From Ctena decussata (Eukaryota; Mollusca; Bivalvia; Lucinida; Lucinidae), in contig OZ022501.1 of assembly GCA_963989385.1 (NCBI GenBank), positions 568,001 to 632,000 on the forward strand: a DNA stretch of 64,000 nt, in the 5' to 3' direction. The translations under genes and the position numbers were made by a program. This document shows, in pieces, positions 1 to 9,721 of the stretch (position 1 is its first letter; the number at the start of each line of letters is the position of its first letter). The notes under the pieces are model-generated. The model made no database searches. It was not told the DNA's origin and saw only the letters and a program-made list of their open reading frames with translations.

Positions 1-510
1 GATGCCTGTTATACGTAAACAGTTGCGGCGGCTGTATTGTTCAGCGTTGTCAACAGCTTCCTCTAATTTTACAACTCTTGTTTTTAGATCTTGATTTTCT
101 TTCTCAAGAGAAGCAACCTGCACTTTAAGCCCGGCCAAGACACCCTCTACAATGGAACCAACAAGATTTGTCACTTGTTGCAGGAATGTGTCAATAATCA
201 TTTGGTTAATCTGAGGCGCAAAAGAGTCCTTCATCAATGAAGCGATATTCTGTATGTCAGATTGCTGCAGAGTTAAATGTGTTGAAACGTCACTGGTGGC
301 GGCAACTCCAGTAGCCTCAGCTGTGACAGTGTTGGAATCCATTGTTTGAATAGCTGATAAGTCTGATATGTCAGATATGTCTGCCTCAGATTCAGCAATA
401 GATCCTGATAGTACTCGGTTTTTCTTGATATCAATGTCAAATTCTGGCGAGGACAGTTCACGTTTTTTGCTTTGAGTTGAGCTAGCAGGAGTACTCGTAA
501 CCTCGCTCAT
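1..510 (-). CDS. LINE ORF1-type coiled-coil protein, N-terminal part (cut by window start)
   Basis: The minus strand reads open from an ATG at 510 to base 1, 170 codons without a stop, so the gene continues outside the window. Residues 1-110 are Ser/Thr/Asp-rich and low in structure; about residues 125-160 form a heptad-like coiled coil (VASLEKENQDLKTRVVKLEE), followed by EQYSRRNCLRITGI. That coiled coil plus the EQYSRRNxLRIxGI signature is typical of ORF1 proteins of animal non-LTR retrotransposons, which trimerise and bind element RNA. The start was chosen because it is the first ATG and the upstream bases carry stops. It is on the same strand as the LINE at 2.4-7.3 kb but its ORF1 sequence is different, so it is a separate element. 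Family placement is from memory of the motif; the clade is not assigned. Confidence 0.75.
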   Translation of the reverse strand, partial: MSEVTSTPASSTQSKKRELSSPEFDIDIKKNRVLSGSIAESEADISDISDLSAIQTMDSNTVTAEATGVAATSDVSTHLTLQQSDIQNIASLMKDSFAPQINQMIIDTFLQQVTNLVGSIVEGVLAGLKVQVASLEKENQDLKTRVVKLEEAVDNAEQYSRRNCLRITGI

Positions 511-1150
511 AATATTGTACTGTACTTAATAATTTTGAACAGTATACTCTATACTAATCCGGCGTGGGTCGTTTAAGCAGTTACAATTCATTCATAAAGT
601 AGAAAACAGTGTTCACAATGTAAACAATGGCTATTTCTTCATGATTTTTGAGTACAGTGTAGAAAAAGTTACCTAGATGCTTCCTAAATCTGTTTTCATA
701 ATCCGAAATAAATCACTATCGAATTGCTACATCACTACAGATTCACAAAGTCCAAAAATTTCCTCCTTATTGTATGGGGGATGATAAACCCAATCTACCA
801 TTTGTGAAAAGAAACAGTTTTAAAATGACGCTTTATGAATATAAACTTTATTTTGGCTTCGTTTCCTTTTTAATTTAATCGCCGTTATTTGCGGATAGAC
901 GTGTTTTATTCAATAATAACGAATGACGAAAAGTGTATTTGCAAATTTCATGACCCGTTTAAGCAGCCGTAGATCAGGCGCATTCAGGCCCGGATCCAGA
1001 CCATCACGTACTGGTGGGGCTCTGGATAATTGGTGTGGCTGGGAGGTGCCGAAATGTATGTGTGTGGGGGAGGGGGCTTGAAAATATGACATATTTATGG
1101 TTCAATTTATGGTTCAATTTCAAGAGAATTTTTACATATTTTTTTCCTTG
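511..1150. other. AT-rich stretch without a recognised gene
   Basis: This is probably in part the 5' untranslated region of the LINE ORF1 that starts at 510 on the minus strand. The short reading frames show no recognisable protein. No promoter motif could be assigned. Confidence 0.4.
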
Positions 1151-1222
1151 AAATATATGTTGTGACATCTCATTAGAATCGCCTCCCCGAGGCGATTCTA
1201 ATGATATCGCAACATATATTTT
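1151..1222. repeat. foldback MITE-like palindrome
   Basis: A perfect 15-bp inverted repeat (CATTAGAATCGCCTC at 1171-1185 and its complement at 1189-1203, loop CCC) extends imperfectly outward into AAATATATGTTG and CAACATATATTT. Similar foldbacks that pair a GACC/GTGACC segment with an internal stem occur near 37350-37430 and 38060-38130, so this is a dispersed hairpin family. Confidence 0.7.
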
Positions 1223-1763
1223 GAATATTTTGATCTAACCACATTGGATAATTTTTCTCAAACTGTCATCAGATACTTCTTTTTATCTGGAGGCCTACAT
1301 ATTATACATAACACAGAGGCCAAATGGCGGGGCTGCAGCCCCAAAGCCCACCCCCTGGACCCGGGGCTGCGCATTCGAGTTTTCCAATCGTGTATTTAAA
1401 GGTCTAGTATGAAAGCCATAACCGCACCGCGCTTCCGATCTGCCGCGCCAGAAATCAGTCTTCTTTAACAACTGATGTATTTCTAACTAAAATTACAAAG
1501 AAACAAACAGTGCTTCCACTAATGGAAGTCTGGGGGTCTGGGGGTCTGTGACTTCTAAAACTGAATGCCAGGAAGTCAGTGACTTCCAATTTTTATCATG
1601 ACCTACCATTTATAAAGTGAATATTGACTTAAATAATGAGTTAAATTTGTTGTAATAATGGTATTTCACCCATTAGTGAAGGAGAAAGCAATATAAATAT
1701 GGACATTCTGGAAGAAACCAAGTCTATCCTTCAGCATGACTTCCAAATGACAAACCTTGGAAG
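1223..1763. other. non-coding; GGAAGTC-rich dispersed repeat
   Basis: No gene was recognised. Bases 1510-1770 contain several copies of GGAAGTC and GACTTCC (for example the palindromic-looking GGAAGTCAGTGACTTCC at 1571). A related block with the same words sits at 59840-59950 at the other end of the window, so this is likely a dispersed repeat. Confidence 0.4.
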
Positions 1764-2060
1764 TCATATGACTTCATGATTTTGATGGTTAGTGCTAGCA
1801 CTGAACAAAATACAATGAGAACAAAAAACTACTTTTTCGAAGCTGAACAAAAAATCAGACATACCCCTTATCTTTTTGAATTTGTGTACTAAGTCATCAT
1901 AAAATTCTGGTTCCGATAGGCCTTCATGTGAAAGCGATTTTAACCTGACATTGAGTTTTGAAACCAATTCATTGCATCGGCGATAAAATTTTCTAGATAA
2001 GGAATTATTTCGATGCAGGCTTATCTTGATACTCATTCGCTCAATTGCACACACGCTCAC
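1764..2060 (-). pseudogene. fragment of a retroelement protein
   Basis: The minus-strand frame encodes 98 residues with the segment LSRKFYRRCNELVSKLN and GLSEPEFYDDLVHKFKKIRG. The LSEPEFYxDLVxKxKKI wording is one I associate with a widespread molluscan reverse-transcriptase-containing repeat; this is recall, not a search. The frame has no flanking domains and degrades on both sides, so it is treated as a remnant. It could instead be an unrelated short ORF. Confidence 0.4.
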
Positions 2061-2358
2061 TCACGCACAAACTCACGAATTCACTCCCTTAGCAATTGGG
2101 CCAAACGAAGTCAGGGAAAATCATGAAAATATGAGGCAGAAAAAGCTAAGAAATAGACTTTTAATAAGTGTTCCCCCGGTTACAGCCTGCTCCTGGTGAG
2201 GTATCGGTATCTTACTTGTGGCAAATAAACTAGGATATCGAAGTTGTATGAAAATGAGTAATGGAACATCAGTTTTGGCCATGGTGCCGCATGGTTATAT
2301 ATCTATGCGCCAGTCATTTGTATGCACAACCCCCACCTACAGAAATGGAATTTTTACA

Positions 2359-2378
2359 GATAGATAGATAGATAGATA
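2359..2378. repeat. (GATA)n microsatellite at LINE 3' end
   Basis: About five GATA units abut the last bases of the LINE 3' untranslated region. Simple-repeat tails of this kind are usual at the 3' ends of several non-LTR clades and are here taken as the element's own tail. Confidence 0.8.
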
Positions 2379-2662
2379 ATCTTTTATTATAGTGACTTGT
2401 GTAATATGTACAGTACAAATAAACAATTCAACATGCAAAAAAATACACCCGGCCGCATGGGCCTATAAGTCACTTTGAACACAGTATATCAAAAAAACAA
2501 ACATGTAAATTTTTACTATTAGGTAGTAATACTTAATACAAACAAAAATGCATCATTTCATCTCAAGTATTACCTATAACTATATACATACGCCATAAGC
2601 AAAGGCAAGCCCAACAGACATGCGACGCCGACATAACCTCGTATCAGTACGATGTCGTACAA

Positions 2663-2696
2663 ACGTCGATGTAACGTAATGACGTTACATCGACGT
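2663..2696 (-). promoter_or_regulatory. 15-bp perfect hairpin in LINE 3' untranslated region
   Basis: ACGTCGATGTAACGT at 2663-2677 is followed by a 4-base loop and its exact complement at 2682-2696. It lies about 90 bases downstream of the ORF2 stop on the element strand. Stem-loops near LINE 3' ends are recognised by the element's own reverse transcriptase in some clades; that role is inferred here. Confidence 0.6.
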
Positions 2697-2784
2697 AGGT
2701 ATGACGTTGTCCCGACGTGGCATATCCGCCGGGAAGAGAGTGGAACCAAAAGACAGTTGATATGTCTTGAACTAACGATTTAAA

Positions 2785-5700
2785 TCAATTATACAAGTAT
2801 TTCTTCCTTGTTAAAAAACTCTGGGTTATATATTTTGCAACATGTATATGTTCTTTTGTTAATAAAAATTTCAGTTTTTCTAGAGAACTTAAAGTCTGAA
2901 AACTCTGATCATAAATTTTGCTATACAATAGTTGTCTTTCGGTGGTATATTTATCACAATCAAAAATAAAATGGCATTCATTTTCAACCTCACCACTGTC
3001 ACATATTTGACAGGTTCTTTGTTCTGGCCTCAGACCACTATAGCGACCAGTTTCAACCCTTAGTGGCAGAACCCCACATCTTAACTGTGCCAAAAACGAA
3101 CGCTCCTGCTTTGAAAGATAACTTTTTACATAATTTTCTGTTTCGTAATCAGTTTTAAAAGTAATGTATGTACGTAATTTTGGCATCTCGGTACATTTCA
3201 GAGACCATTCGTCATTATACTTTCTGGAGAATGTTTGTTCGCACATATTAATATCACATCTAATCATATTTTGGTAAAACTCATCTGGTAAGCCTATGTA
3301 CTGAAAAACTGATTTTATTTCTGAACACCAAGAGTTAGTAGAGCAATGACTATAGTCATATAAGAATATTTTCTTAGTAAGTCTTTCGTCATTCATCTCA
3401 ACCAAACGATTCCATAGACGTATCATATTAGTCCAACGCCTGTGGGTACTAAGTGGCCATCCCATGTCACCATTGATGGCTAAAATTGGAGTAAAGCGAT
3501 GTACTCCTAAGAAATATCGAATGGCGCGATTTTGCACCATGTCCCCTTTGTTGAAATGACGGAAACCCCATACAGCGGAGCAATAGTCTGTCACCGGTAC
3601 CACGCATGAATTATACAACTTCGAGAAAGTTTCAAAACCAACGTCTTTAAAATTATGAATTTTCGAGATCATCGAACCCAGCGCTCTCCCACCTGAGTTA
3701 AACAAAGTTTCTGCTGTTGTATTAAAATCTAAGTTTTCTTGCAAAATAACACCTAAATATTTATATGAGCTGACATATTCAATTGTCTCATTTCCAATGT
3801 GGAAATTATATTCACTTCTACGTGTCCCTTTATTCCGAAAATGAACTACAGCAGTTTTTGCGTAATTAACTCTTAATTTCCATTTATTACACCATTGTGA
3901 CACATGGTTAAGCATTTGCTGCATGCCATTTTCAGTTTCTGACAGTAACATTATATCATCTGCATATAACAAACAGCAAATGTGTGTATCTGCAAAGTTT
4001 ACCCCACCGTTTAGATCATTAAGTTCTTGCGCCAAGTCATTAATGAAAAGGGCGAATAATGTGGGGGATAGGTTATCTCCCTGCTTTACACCGGAAGTAC
4101 ATGGGAACCAGCCTGTCAATGAGCCATTAATTTTTACGGAAGCTTCAGTACTTGTATACATGGCCTTGACAGAGTTGTAGAATTTTCCGTCAATTTTATT
4201 AATGAGCAGTTTGTAAAGTAAGGCTTCTCGATCAACCAAGTCGAACGCTTTTTGCAGATCAATAAACGTTGAAAAAGTACTTTTCTTTTGCGAAAGTCTG
4301 TCTCTTATTATCGAACAGGCTGAATACACATGATCTTGACAGGACCGATCAGTCCTAAAACCGTTCTGCTCCTCAACCAACAGTCCGTTAGCTTCTAAAT
4401 ATGGAAGTAAACGGTTGTTTAGCACGGATGAGTACAGTTTGCTAACGGCACACAAAAGGCTGATCCCACGATAATTGAGGGGAATGCGAAGATCTTTTGT
4501 TGTATCCTTCGGTATAGGTGTAATGACCGCTTTTCTCCAGACAGATGGGATTAATCCGCTGTCAAGACATAAATTGAATAAGGAATGTAATGAATCGATA
4601 ATAATCGGACATTTTAGAACTTCGTATGGGATTTTGTCAAAGCCAACTGACTTTCCATTTTTTGCTCGAAGTACAACTTTTTCGACTTCCAACCGGCTAA
4701 TCTGCGAATTTAGGCAGCGATTTTCTGCATACAACGGATCACGCATATTATCCTCCAACAATCGTTTATGCTGTAACATATTGGCATAGAATACATGGTC
4801 AAATTCATCGTTTTGCGCATTGTATAAATTAGAAAAATCACGTGTCCAAATATTGTCCACAAAATTTGGATCAGTGCATACATTTCCGTCGGCATCATAA
4901 ACTTCACAGGGGACACTTTGCTTTCTTTTAGGGCCCAAATTCTTTAGATGGGTCCAAAATTCCTTTGGGTTGTCTGTGCATTCATTTTCAATGTCGATCA
5001 TTAAACCCCTTTTATACGAGCGCTCCGTTGATCGCAAGAGTTTATCAAACTTGTTTCTAGCAATCAAAAATTGCTGCCTTAAAACAAAACCCCTTTCTCG
5101 ACTACCCCTATGTTTCACAAAGCTTCTTTCCTTCAAGCGCATTTCATTCCAATGTTTTTCGAGATTTTCATTCCAATACGGTTTAAAGGATTTAAAGCGT
5201 TTCCTTATTGGCTTTGAGCAGTCGAAATAAGGCACAGATTCATTCATTTCTCGTATAAGCGTGTCACAGAAAGAGTTATAGACCAAATCAACATTGTCTT
5301 GTGATTCTCTACAGCATTCAATTTGTTGTATTAGTTCTAGTAATGCTGCGCGTGAGCCGCTAGTCCGCATGAAGTCATCAGGGATTCTATTTAATTTATA
5401 TCTGCGTTCAATAAAAGGGGTTCGAGTTTGTTTTTGCTCTGGTATATTTTCGGTTTCTTTAGATAGCAAACAACTATAGCTATAGGTGAAGTCAACTGAA
5501 ACAAAGTAATGGTCAGGAAGCTTGCTTCTAGCACCCAGTAAATGTTGAAGACCATGGCGCCGAACTAACGTTTCAGGGGAGACAACTCTAAAATTCGAAC
5601 AATTTCTATAACAGTCATGCGGTATACAAAGGTAGTCTACCACTGCTCTACCTCGTGTTGATACAGACGTATAATTGTCACTTTCCGGACACAATCTACC

Positions 5701-6312
5701 ATTTAACACACAAAATTTGGCGTCATTTAGAAATTCAATAAACGTATGACCATGCTGGTTTGTTGTCTGATCTAAAACCGTTCTTTGGGGTATCTCATCA
5801 AGACCATTAATTGATTCACTAAGTTGGCCAATTCTTGAGTTCATATCACCGCAAACCATAATTGCGTCATAATCACTATGCATATATATTTGCCCTAATA
5901 AATGCGCGTAAAATCCAGTAGCATCACGCCCCCATGTGGATGATTCAGGAGGTAAGTATGTAGCAAAAACAGCCATTGAGTAGTCCGTATTTTTAGAGAT
6001 TAAAGAGATACCGAGTATTCCGTCGTATGTTTTATCCAAGATGCTTATGTCAAAGGTAGAAAACAGTTTATTGCTGACAAAAATGCCAACCCCACCGGAT
6101 CCTTTCGGAGCGTTTACATGGGTAGAACGTCTGTTAAAATTATAATAAGTATATCCATCTAACTCAACAGATGCTTCACCTTGCAGGTGCGTTTCGTTTA
6201 CACAAATAATATCTGAACCAATGTTTTTAAGCAGATTAACCCGAAGTTCATTATTATTTATTGTCCATCCACCAACATTTATATGAGTTACGTTTATAGT
6301 TTGCTCATACAA
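2785..6312 (-). CDS. LINE ORF2: APE endonuclease and reverse transcriptase
   Basis: The uninterrupted ORF encodes 1175 residues. Residues 5-275 form an apurinic-type (exonuclease/endonuclease/phosphatase) domain: N12 in NVGG, the NETHL metal-binding Glu at 39-43, YLPP at 119-122, GDMN at 155-158, and PDH at 266-268. The reverse transcriptase spans about 535-860: NGKSVGFDKIP (552-562), FIDLQKAFD with catalytic Asp685, SGVKQGDNLSP (740-750), and LLYADD with Asp785/Asp786. The C-terminus has a zinc-knuckle-like C1101-x2-C1104 ... H1114-x4-C1119. These parts nick the target and copy the element RNA by target-primed reverse transcription. No RNase H motif was seen. The start ATG is 12 bases after the ORF1 stop, so reinitiation or stop-restart translation is plausible. 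All catalytic residues seen are intact. The clade (CR1/L2/Jockey-like group) is not settled. Confidence 0.93.
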   Translation of the reverse strand: MYEQTINVTHINVGGWTINNNELRVNLLKNIGSDIICVNETHLQGEASVELDGYTYYNFNRRSTHVNAPKGSGGVGIFVSNKLFSTFDISILDKTYDGILGISLISKNTDYSMAVFATYLPPESSTWGRDATGFYAHLLGQIYMHSDYDAIMVCGDMNSRIGQLSESINGLDEIPQRTVLDQTTNQHGHTFIEFLNDAKFCVLNGRLCPESDNYTSVSTRGRAVVDYLCIPHDCYRNCSNFRVVSPETLVRRHGLQHLLGARSKLPDHYFVSVDFTYSYSCLLSKETENIPEQKQTRTPFIERRYKLNRIPDDFMRTSGSRAALLELIQQIECCRESQDNVDLVYNSFCDTLIREMNESVPYFDCSKPIRKRFKSFKPYWNENLEKHWNEMRLKERSFVKHRGSRERGFVLRQQFLIARNKFDKLLRSTERSYKRGLMIDIENECTDNPKEFWTHLKNLGPKRKQSVPCEVYDADGNVCTDPNFVDNIWTRDFSNLYNAQNDEFDHVFYANMLQHKRLLEDNMRDPLYAENRCLNSQISRLEVEKVVLRAKNGKSVGFDKIPYEVLKCPIIIDSLHSLFNLCLDSGLIPSVWRKAVITPIPKDTTKDLRIPLNYRGISLLCAVSKLYSSVLNNRLLPYLEANGLLVEEQNGFRTDRSCQDHVYSACSIIRDRLSQKKSTFSTFIDLQKAFDLVDREALLYKLLINKIDGKFYNSVKAMYTSTEASVKINGSLTGWFPCTSGVKQGDNLSPTLFALFINDLAQELNDLNGGVNFADTHICCLLYADDIMLLSETENGMQQMLNHVSQWCNKWKLRVNYAKTAVVHFRNKGTRRSEYNFHIGNETIEYVSSYKYLGVILQENLDFNTTAETLFNSGGRALGSMISKIHNFKDVGFETFSKLYNSCVVPVTDYCSAVWGFRHFNKGDMVQNRAIRYFLGVHRFTPILAINGDMGWPLSTHRRWTNMIRLWNRLVEMNDERLTKKIFLYDYSHCSTNSWCSEIKSVFQYIGLPDEFYQNMIRCDINMCEQTFSRKYNDEWSLKCTEMPKLRTYITFKTDYETENYVKSYLSKQERSFLAQLRCGVLPLRVETGRYSGLRPEQRTCQICDSGEVENECHFIFDCDKYTTERQLLYSKIYDQSFQTLSSLEKLKFLLTKEHIHVAKYITQSFLTRKKYLYN

Positions 6313-6324
6313 CCGGGTTGCTTC

Positions 6325-7194
6325 CTAAGCCGAGGCAGTTTCTGTTGTATCAGTTGTATCAGACTGTGACGTCGGACGACCACGCGGATCGTCTTTCTTC
6401 AGAATGCGACCATTTGCAGAGACACGATACAAGTGCCCATTGGGTAGCTCGGAGAGTATAGTTTTCGCATTGAGCTCAAGAAGTCTTTCAGTGTGCGACT
6501 TGCTACTACGCAGAAAAACGCGACTGTATACTGCGTGTCCCTTTAACTTAGTTTTAGCTCGAAGAACCCTCACTTTTTGATCAACAGATTCATATGCTAT
6601 TTTCATCAATCTTGGTTTTCCACGTACTCTCCCGGGCAGGCGCTGTGCATCAGTAACGGTAACATGTCTGCAGACTTCATCGCCTGGGGCATTTGTGAGT
6701 TCTCTCGCGACCGTTAACGTGTCCTCTCCGTTGTCCTCCCTCAGGTTCGATACAATAATAGTAAGGTCATTGTTAGACACTGATTGATCAATGTGAGCAC
6801 TATTTACGTCACGCATACCACTCTCAGTAGTGAACGAGTTCATGCTGGCCTCTAAATCTTCAATTCGCCTATCTATAGCCGCAAACTGTAAATCGACATC
6901 GACCTTGACCGCCTTTATCTTGTCGTCTATGGTCGACAAAACATCTTTTCTTAGCTTGTCTATTTTGCTGTCGAACATCTGCCTGAGACTATCTTGGCCT
7001 TTTTTAACTGAGTTCAAAACCTCAAACATTTTGTCCATTCTACCAGACAAGGCCGCTATACTTGTATCAGTACTAGCCCCTGTGGGGCTTTGGTCATGAT
7101 CACTGTCCGCCATTTTTGATTGTTTATAAATAGGTGAATTCGTACCTGGGCTTTCTAACTTCCTTTTATCCGTTTGTTTTGGCGTTTCCGTCAT
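6325..7194 (-). CDS. LINE ORF1 RNA-binding coiled-coil protein
   Basis: The frame is open from 7263, but the ATG at 7194 (MTETPKQTDKRKLES) is preferred: the 23 upstream residues are hydrophobic and unlike ORF1 proteins, giving a 289-residue product. A basic, Ser-rich head is followed by a coiled coil around the stretch SGRMDKMFEVLNSVKKG to DRRIEDLEASM, then a folded half containing LTIIVSNLREDNGED and QRLPGRVRGKPRLMKI, which resembles the RRM/CTD half of L1-type ORF1 proteins (transposase_22-like). The acidic-polar tail DTTDTTETASA ends 12 bases before ORF2. Such proteins coat the element RNA and act as nucleic-acid chaperones. The ORF is intact. Confidence 0.82.
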   Translation of the reverse strand: MTETPKQTDKRKLESPGTNSPIYKQSKMADSDHDQSPTGASTDTSIAALSGRMDKMFEVLNSVKKGQDSLRQMFDSKIDKLRKDVLSTIDDKIKAVKVDVDLQFAAIDRRIEDLEASMNSFTTESGMRDVNSAHIDQSVSNNDLTIIVSNLREDNGEDTLTVARELTNAPGDEVCRHVTVTDAQRLPGRVRGKPRLMKIAYESVDQKVRVLRAKTKLKGHAVYSRVFLRSSKSHTERLLELNAKTILSELPNGHLYRVSANGRILKKDDPRGRPTSQSDTTDTTETASA

Positions 7195-7330
7195 TTTGTA
7201 ACAAGAACATAATGACAACAATGTTCGTTTATCAAAATATATATAATACAGTTCCAGATGCAACAGATTTAAATAAATATAATATCTTCTGCTTTCACTC
7301 TCAAAAAGTTCGACTTTTACCCGCGCATGC

Positions 7331-8239
7331 GCATTAACATGTACATTTCAGAGACCTGTGATGATTAGCTGATGGTAACAACCTTGCTCTTATTTCGACC
7401 CTATACTACAGAAAATCTCACAGGGTAAATGACCCCAATCTTAAAATTCCGGCACTATGGAAACAAAATATAATTGCCCTGCACCTTGGTCCGGCTATCC
7501 CAGCGTCATTGTATTATTGTAGGCCCGGAAGGTCCTGTTACCATAGTCTAGCTGCAGTTGCAGTTATCCGTTGAGGGATTATTGGGTTGCCCTTTATATT
7601 AATTCATGTTTTGTCCACCATTTTGAAGGACTTATTAAATCAACAACCCAACAAACTCTATTCGTTTATTGTGTTTCCGTTCATTCCTGGCGCAGCCCAT
7701 CTTCGTAGGTTGGGGCGAGGATGCAAATGACAGCAGGCCGAATTGACCCGGACGAGTTGAATGGCGGCCGAGTTGGTCCAGGAGCCGTGAAGACCCCAGG
7801 CTTACAGAAAGCAGGCCGAGTTGACCCGCTTCTTCCATGACATACTATCGCCAGACAATAGTTGTAATCGAACTCGACCAAGGCTGATCACGATAATCCT
7901 CACTCGGGAATTCATGTTTTGTCCTTGAACAAGACACATTTACTTTACAAAAGTACTGATAATACCCAGGAAGCGGTGGATCCGTCCTGACATGACTAAA
8001 AAGTTGTTCTTTAAAAACGAATTTCATCTTCGACAATTATCTTTTATAAAGATGTTTCTTGTTACTCCTAAAACTATCATCGCCGACTTGTTCTTGTTCT
8101 TGTTCCTCTTCCAAACCTCCTTCAAAGGAGAACTGCACCAGAGTGCGTCGTCACGGCTGGTAGAATATCACTTCTGTATCCCTCCACCAAGAATATACAT
8201 ATGTACACTTGCTCTGTGTTAAAGTTTCATTATATATTT
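7331..8239. other. no gene recognised
   Basis: Several short frames exist on both strands but none shows a known domain. The stretch 7720-7830 repeats words such as GGCCGAGTTG and GACCCG without a clear period. Confidence 0.4.
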
Positions 8240-8836
8240 CTAGGTATTGGTATCAGTATCCGCCTTGCTGGACCTATTCGCCACTGACTTTAAAAGTCTA
8301 AATCTATGTGTATGCAGGATGTATAGCAATCTTCGGCTATGATACTCAACTGCTGTCAAATCCGTCAGCTTAATCCGCCCGACACCAAGCAGCACTGAAC
8401 TGTCAATAATAATCTGAACTTTCTGCTCCACAGTAAGGTTAGTCCAAACAATATTAGAGAGTTCTGAAAATTCCTTAATAAGCTGACTCAAAACTGGACG
8501 TCTATCGTCATCAAGAAGTGGACAAATCAAAATGAAATGCTCGACTGTCTCTGGATTAGTACCACATAATGGACAAGTTGAACTAATCTCGTTCCCGTTG
8601 AATTTTGCCCGATTTGTTTGAAGGATATATGTACCAGTTATTATTTTCAATTTTACTGGAAAACGTGTATTTTCTCTAGCTGAGCCTGTACTATTTTGCA
8701 GAACTGGGTGTAATTTTCCAAGTCTAACTGAGTCAGAGTTCAGATATTTGAGAGATCTATATGATGGCTTAAGAGTTTGCAATTTCTCTAACCAATAAGC
8801 GAAAATTGCTGTATTCACTGTAGATTTCCATAGTAA
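8240..8836 (-). pseudogene. LINE ORF2 C-terminal half, separated by an insertion
   Basis: The frame holds the C-terminal part of a LINE polymerase, including a zinc-knuckle CPLCGTNPETVEHFILICP (C-x2-C...H-x4-C) typical of ORF2 tails. It continues in frame from the fragment at 9722-10742 if the 8837-9721 insertion and one TAA duplication are removed. The codon boundary falls exactly at the duplication, which supports a clean insertion. It stops at 8240. Confidence 0.85.
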
Positions 8837-9721
8837 GGGACGAGTCATTTATTGTCACCTGGGGGGGGGGGGGGTATATTTAGGGGGGGGGGTCGGAATT
8901 TTTTTTTGTGATGTACTGGGGGGGGGGGGGTCGGAAATAAAAAGGCCTTGGAGCAGGGGGGGGGTCATATATTTTATTAGGCATATTAGGGGGAGTCAGA
9001 ATTCTTCCATCAGTCTTCATTTTTGAAAATGTCAGACCCCCTCAGTACTCCTAAAATTCCAGACTCTTTTCTTTCAAACTCACAACTTAAAAAACTTAAA
9101 ACACTTTATGGAAATGCCAAAAATAAAACTTGGGCAGCTTCTTATCCAAATACAAAACTTTTCATTGATTTGCTAGAACAGTATGAAAGTGTCTATAAAA
9201 TCATGTCAAGTAGATGATTTTGTGCTCAATTAAATTTAATGCCTGCATGGGTGGTATCAGCTCTCCACGTGCCTTTTCATCAGCAAAAACACTGGCTTCC
9301 ACCACCACCACCCAGCGGCCCAATTAATATTATTTACAGTTATAATTATTAAGCATTCGACAAACATTCGATTGCCATTAGCAGAAGAAAAAGTGCAAGA
9401 AATGCAGACCAAGTTTAAACAGACCATGATTACATGTAATTGACCTGTTAGAATAAGAAAATGTACTTTGTGTTTCATACAGCTAGGTTTTGATTAAGGT
9501 CAGTCTGACATAAAATAGGTAATATGGTATGTATGTGTGAAGGGTGGCTGGCACTGGGGATAAGGGGGGGGGTCATAAAATATTTTGTCACCTATCTGGA
9601 GGGGGGGGGGTCGGAAAAATAATTCTGGTGAGACTGGGGGGGGGGGGGGTCGGAAAAATTTTGGTGAACCATATGAAAATGTACCCCCCCCCACCCCACC
9701 TGATAATAAATGACTCGTCCC
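8837..9721. mobile_element. 885-bp non-autonomous TIR element, PIF/Harbinger-like, with G-tract arrays
   Basis: The ends are inverted repeats: GGGACGAGTCATTTATT at 8837 and its complement ending at 9721, 17 bp perfect and then imperfect. It is flanked by TAA at 8834-8836 and 9722-9724. A 3-bp TWA duplication with GG-starting ends is the hallmark of PIF/Harbinger transposons, hence the label. Inside each end are several plus-strand G runs of 7-15 bases followed by TCGGAA or TCATA (near 8862, 8882, 8920, 8957, 9563, 9601 and 9638), all in the same orientation. No transposase is encoded. It sits inside an older LINE reading frame. Confidence 0.8.
9029..9217 (+). CDS. small hypothetical ORF inside the TIR element
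   Basis: An ATG at 9029 opens a 62-codon frame (MSDPLSTPKIPDSFLSN... ending YKIMSSR). It is hydrophilic, with a predicted helical Leu/Lys/Tyr-rich second half (QLKKLKTLYGNAKNKTW, LLEQYESVYKIM). No family is recognised. It may be a remnant of the parent transposon or a captured exon, or chance. Confidence 0.25.
   Translation: MSDPLSTPKIPDSFLSNSQLKKLKTLYGNAKNKTWAASYPNTKLFIDLLEQYESVYKIMSSR

Larger units (their letters stand above)
2359..7330 (-). mobile_element. complete-looking two-ORF non-LTR retrotransposon (LINE)
   Basis: Transcribed right to left: a 5' region up to about 7330, ORF1 (7194-6325), a 12-base gap, ORF2 (6312-2785), a 3' untranslated region with a strong hairpin (2663-2696), and a terminal tetranucleotide run (GATA on plus, TATC on the element strand) at 2378-2359. 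Both ORFs are uninterrupted, which is unusual for a LINE copy and suggests recent insertion. The 3' boundary is set by the microsatellite; the 5' boundary is an estimate because no target-site duplication was identified. There is an APE-type endonuclease and no RNase H domain was seen. Confidence 0.8.

Noticed and set aside
3923..5479. Plus-strand frames across the LINE
   Set aside because: They are antisense shadows of ORF2.
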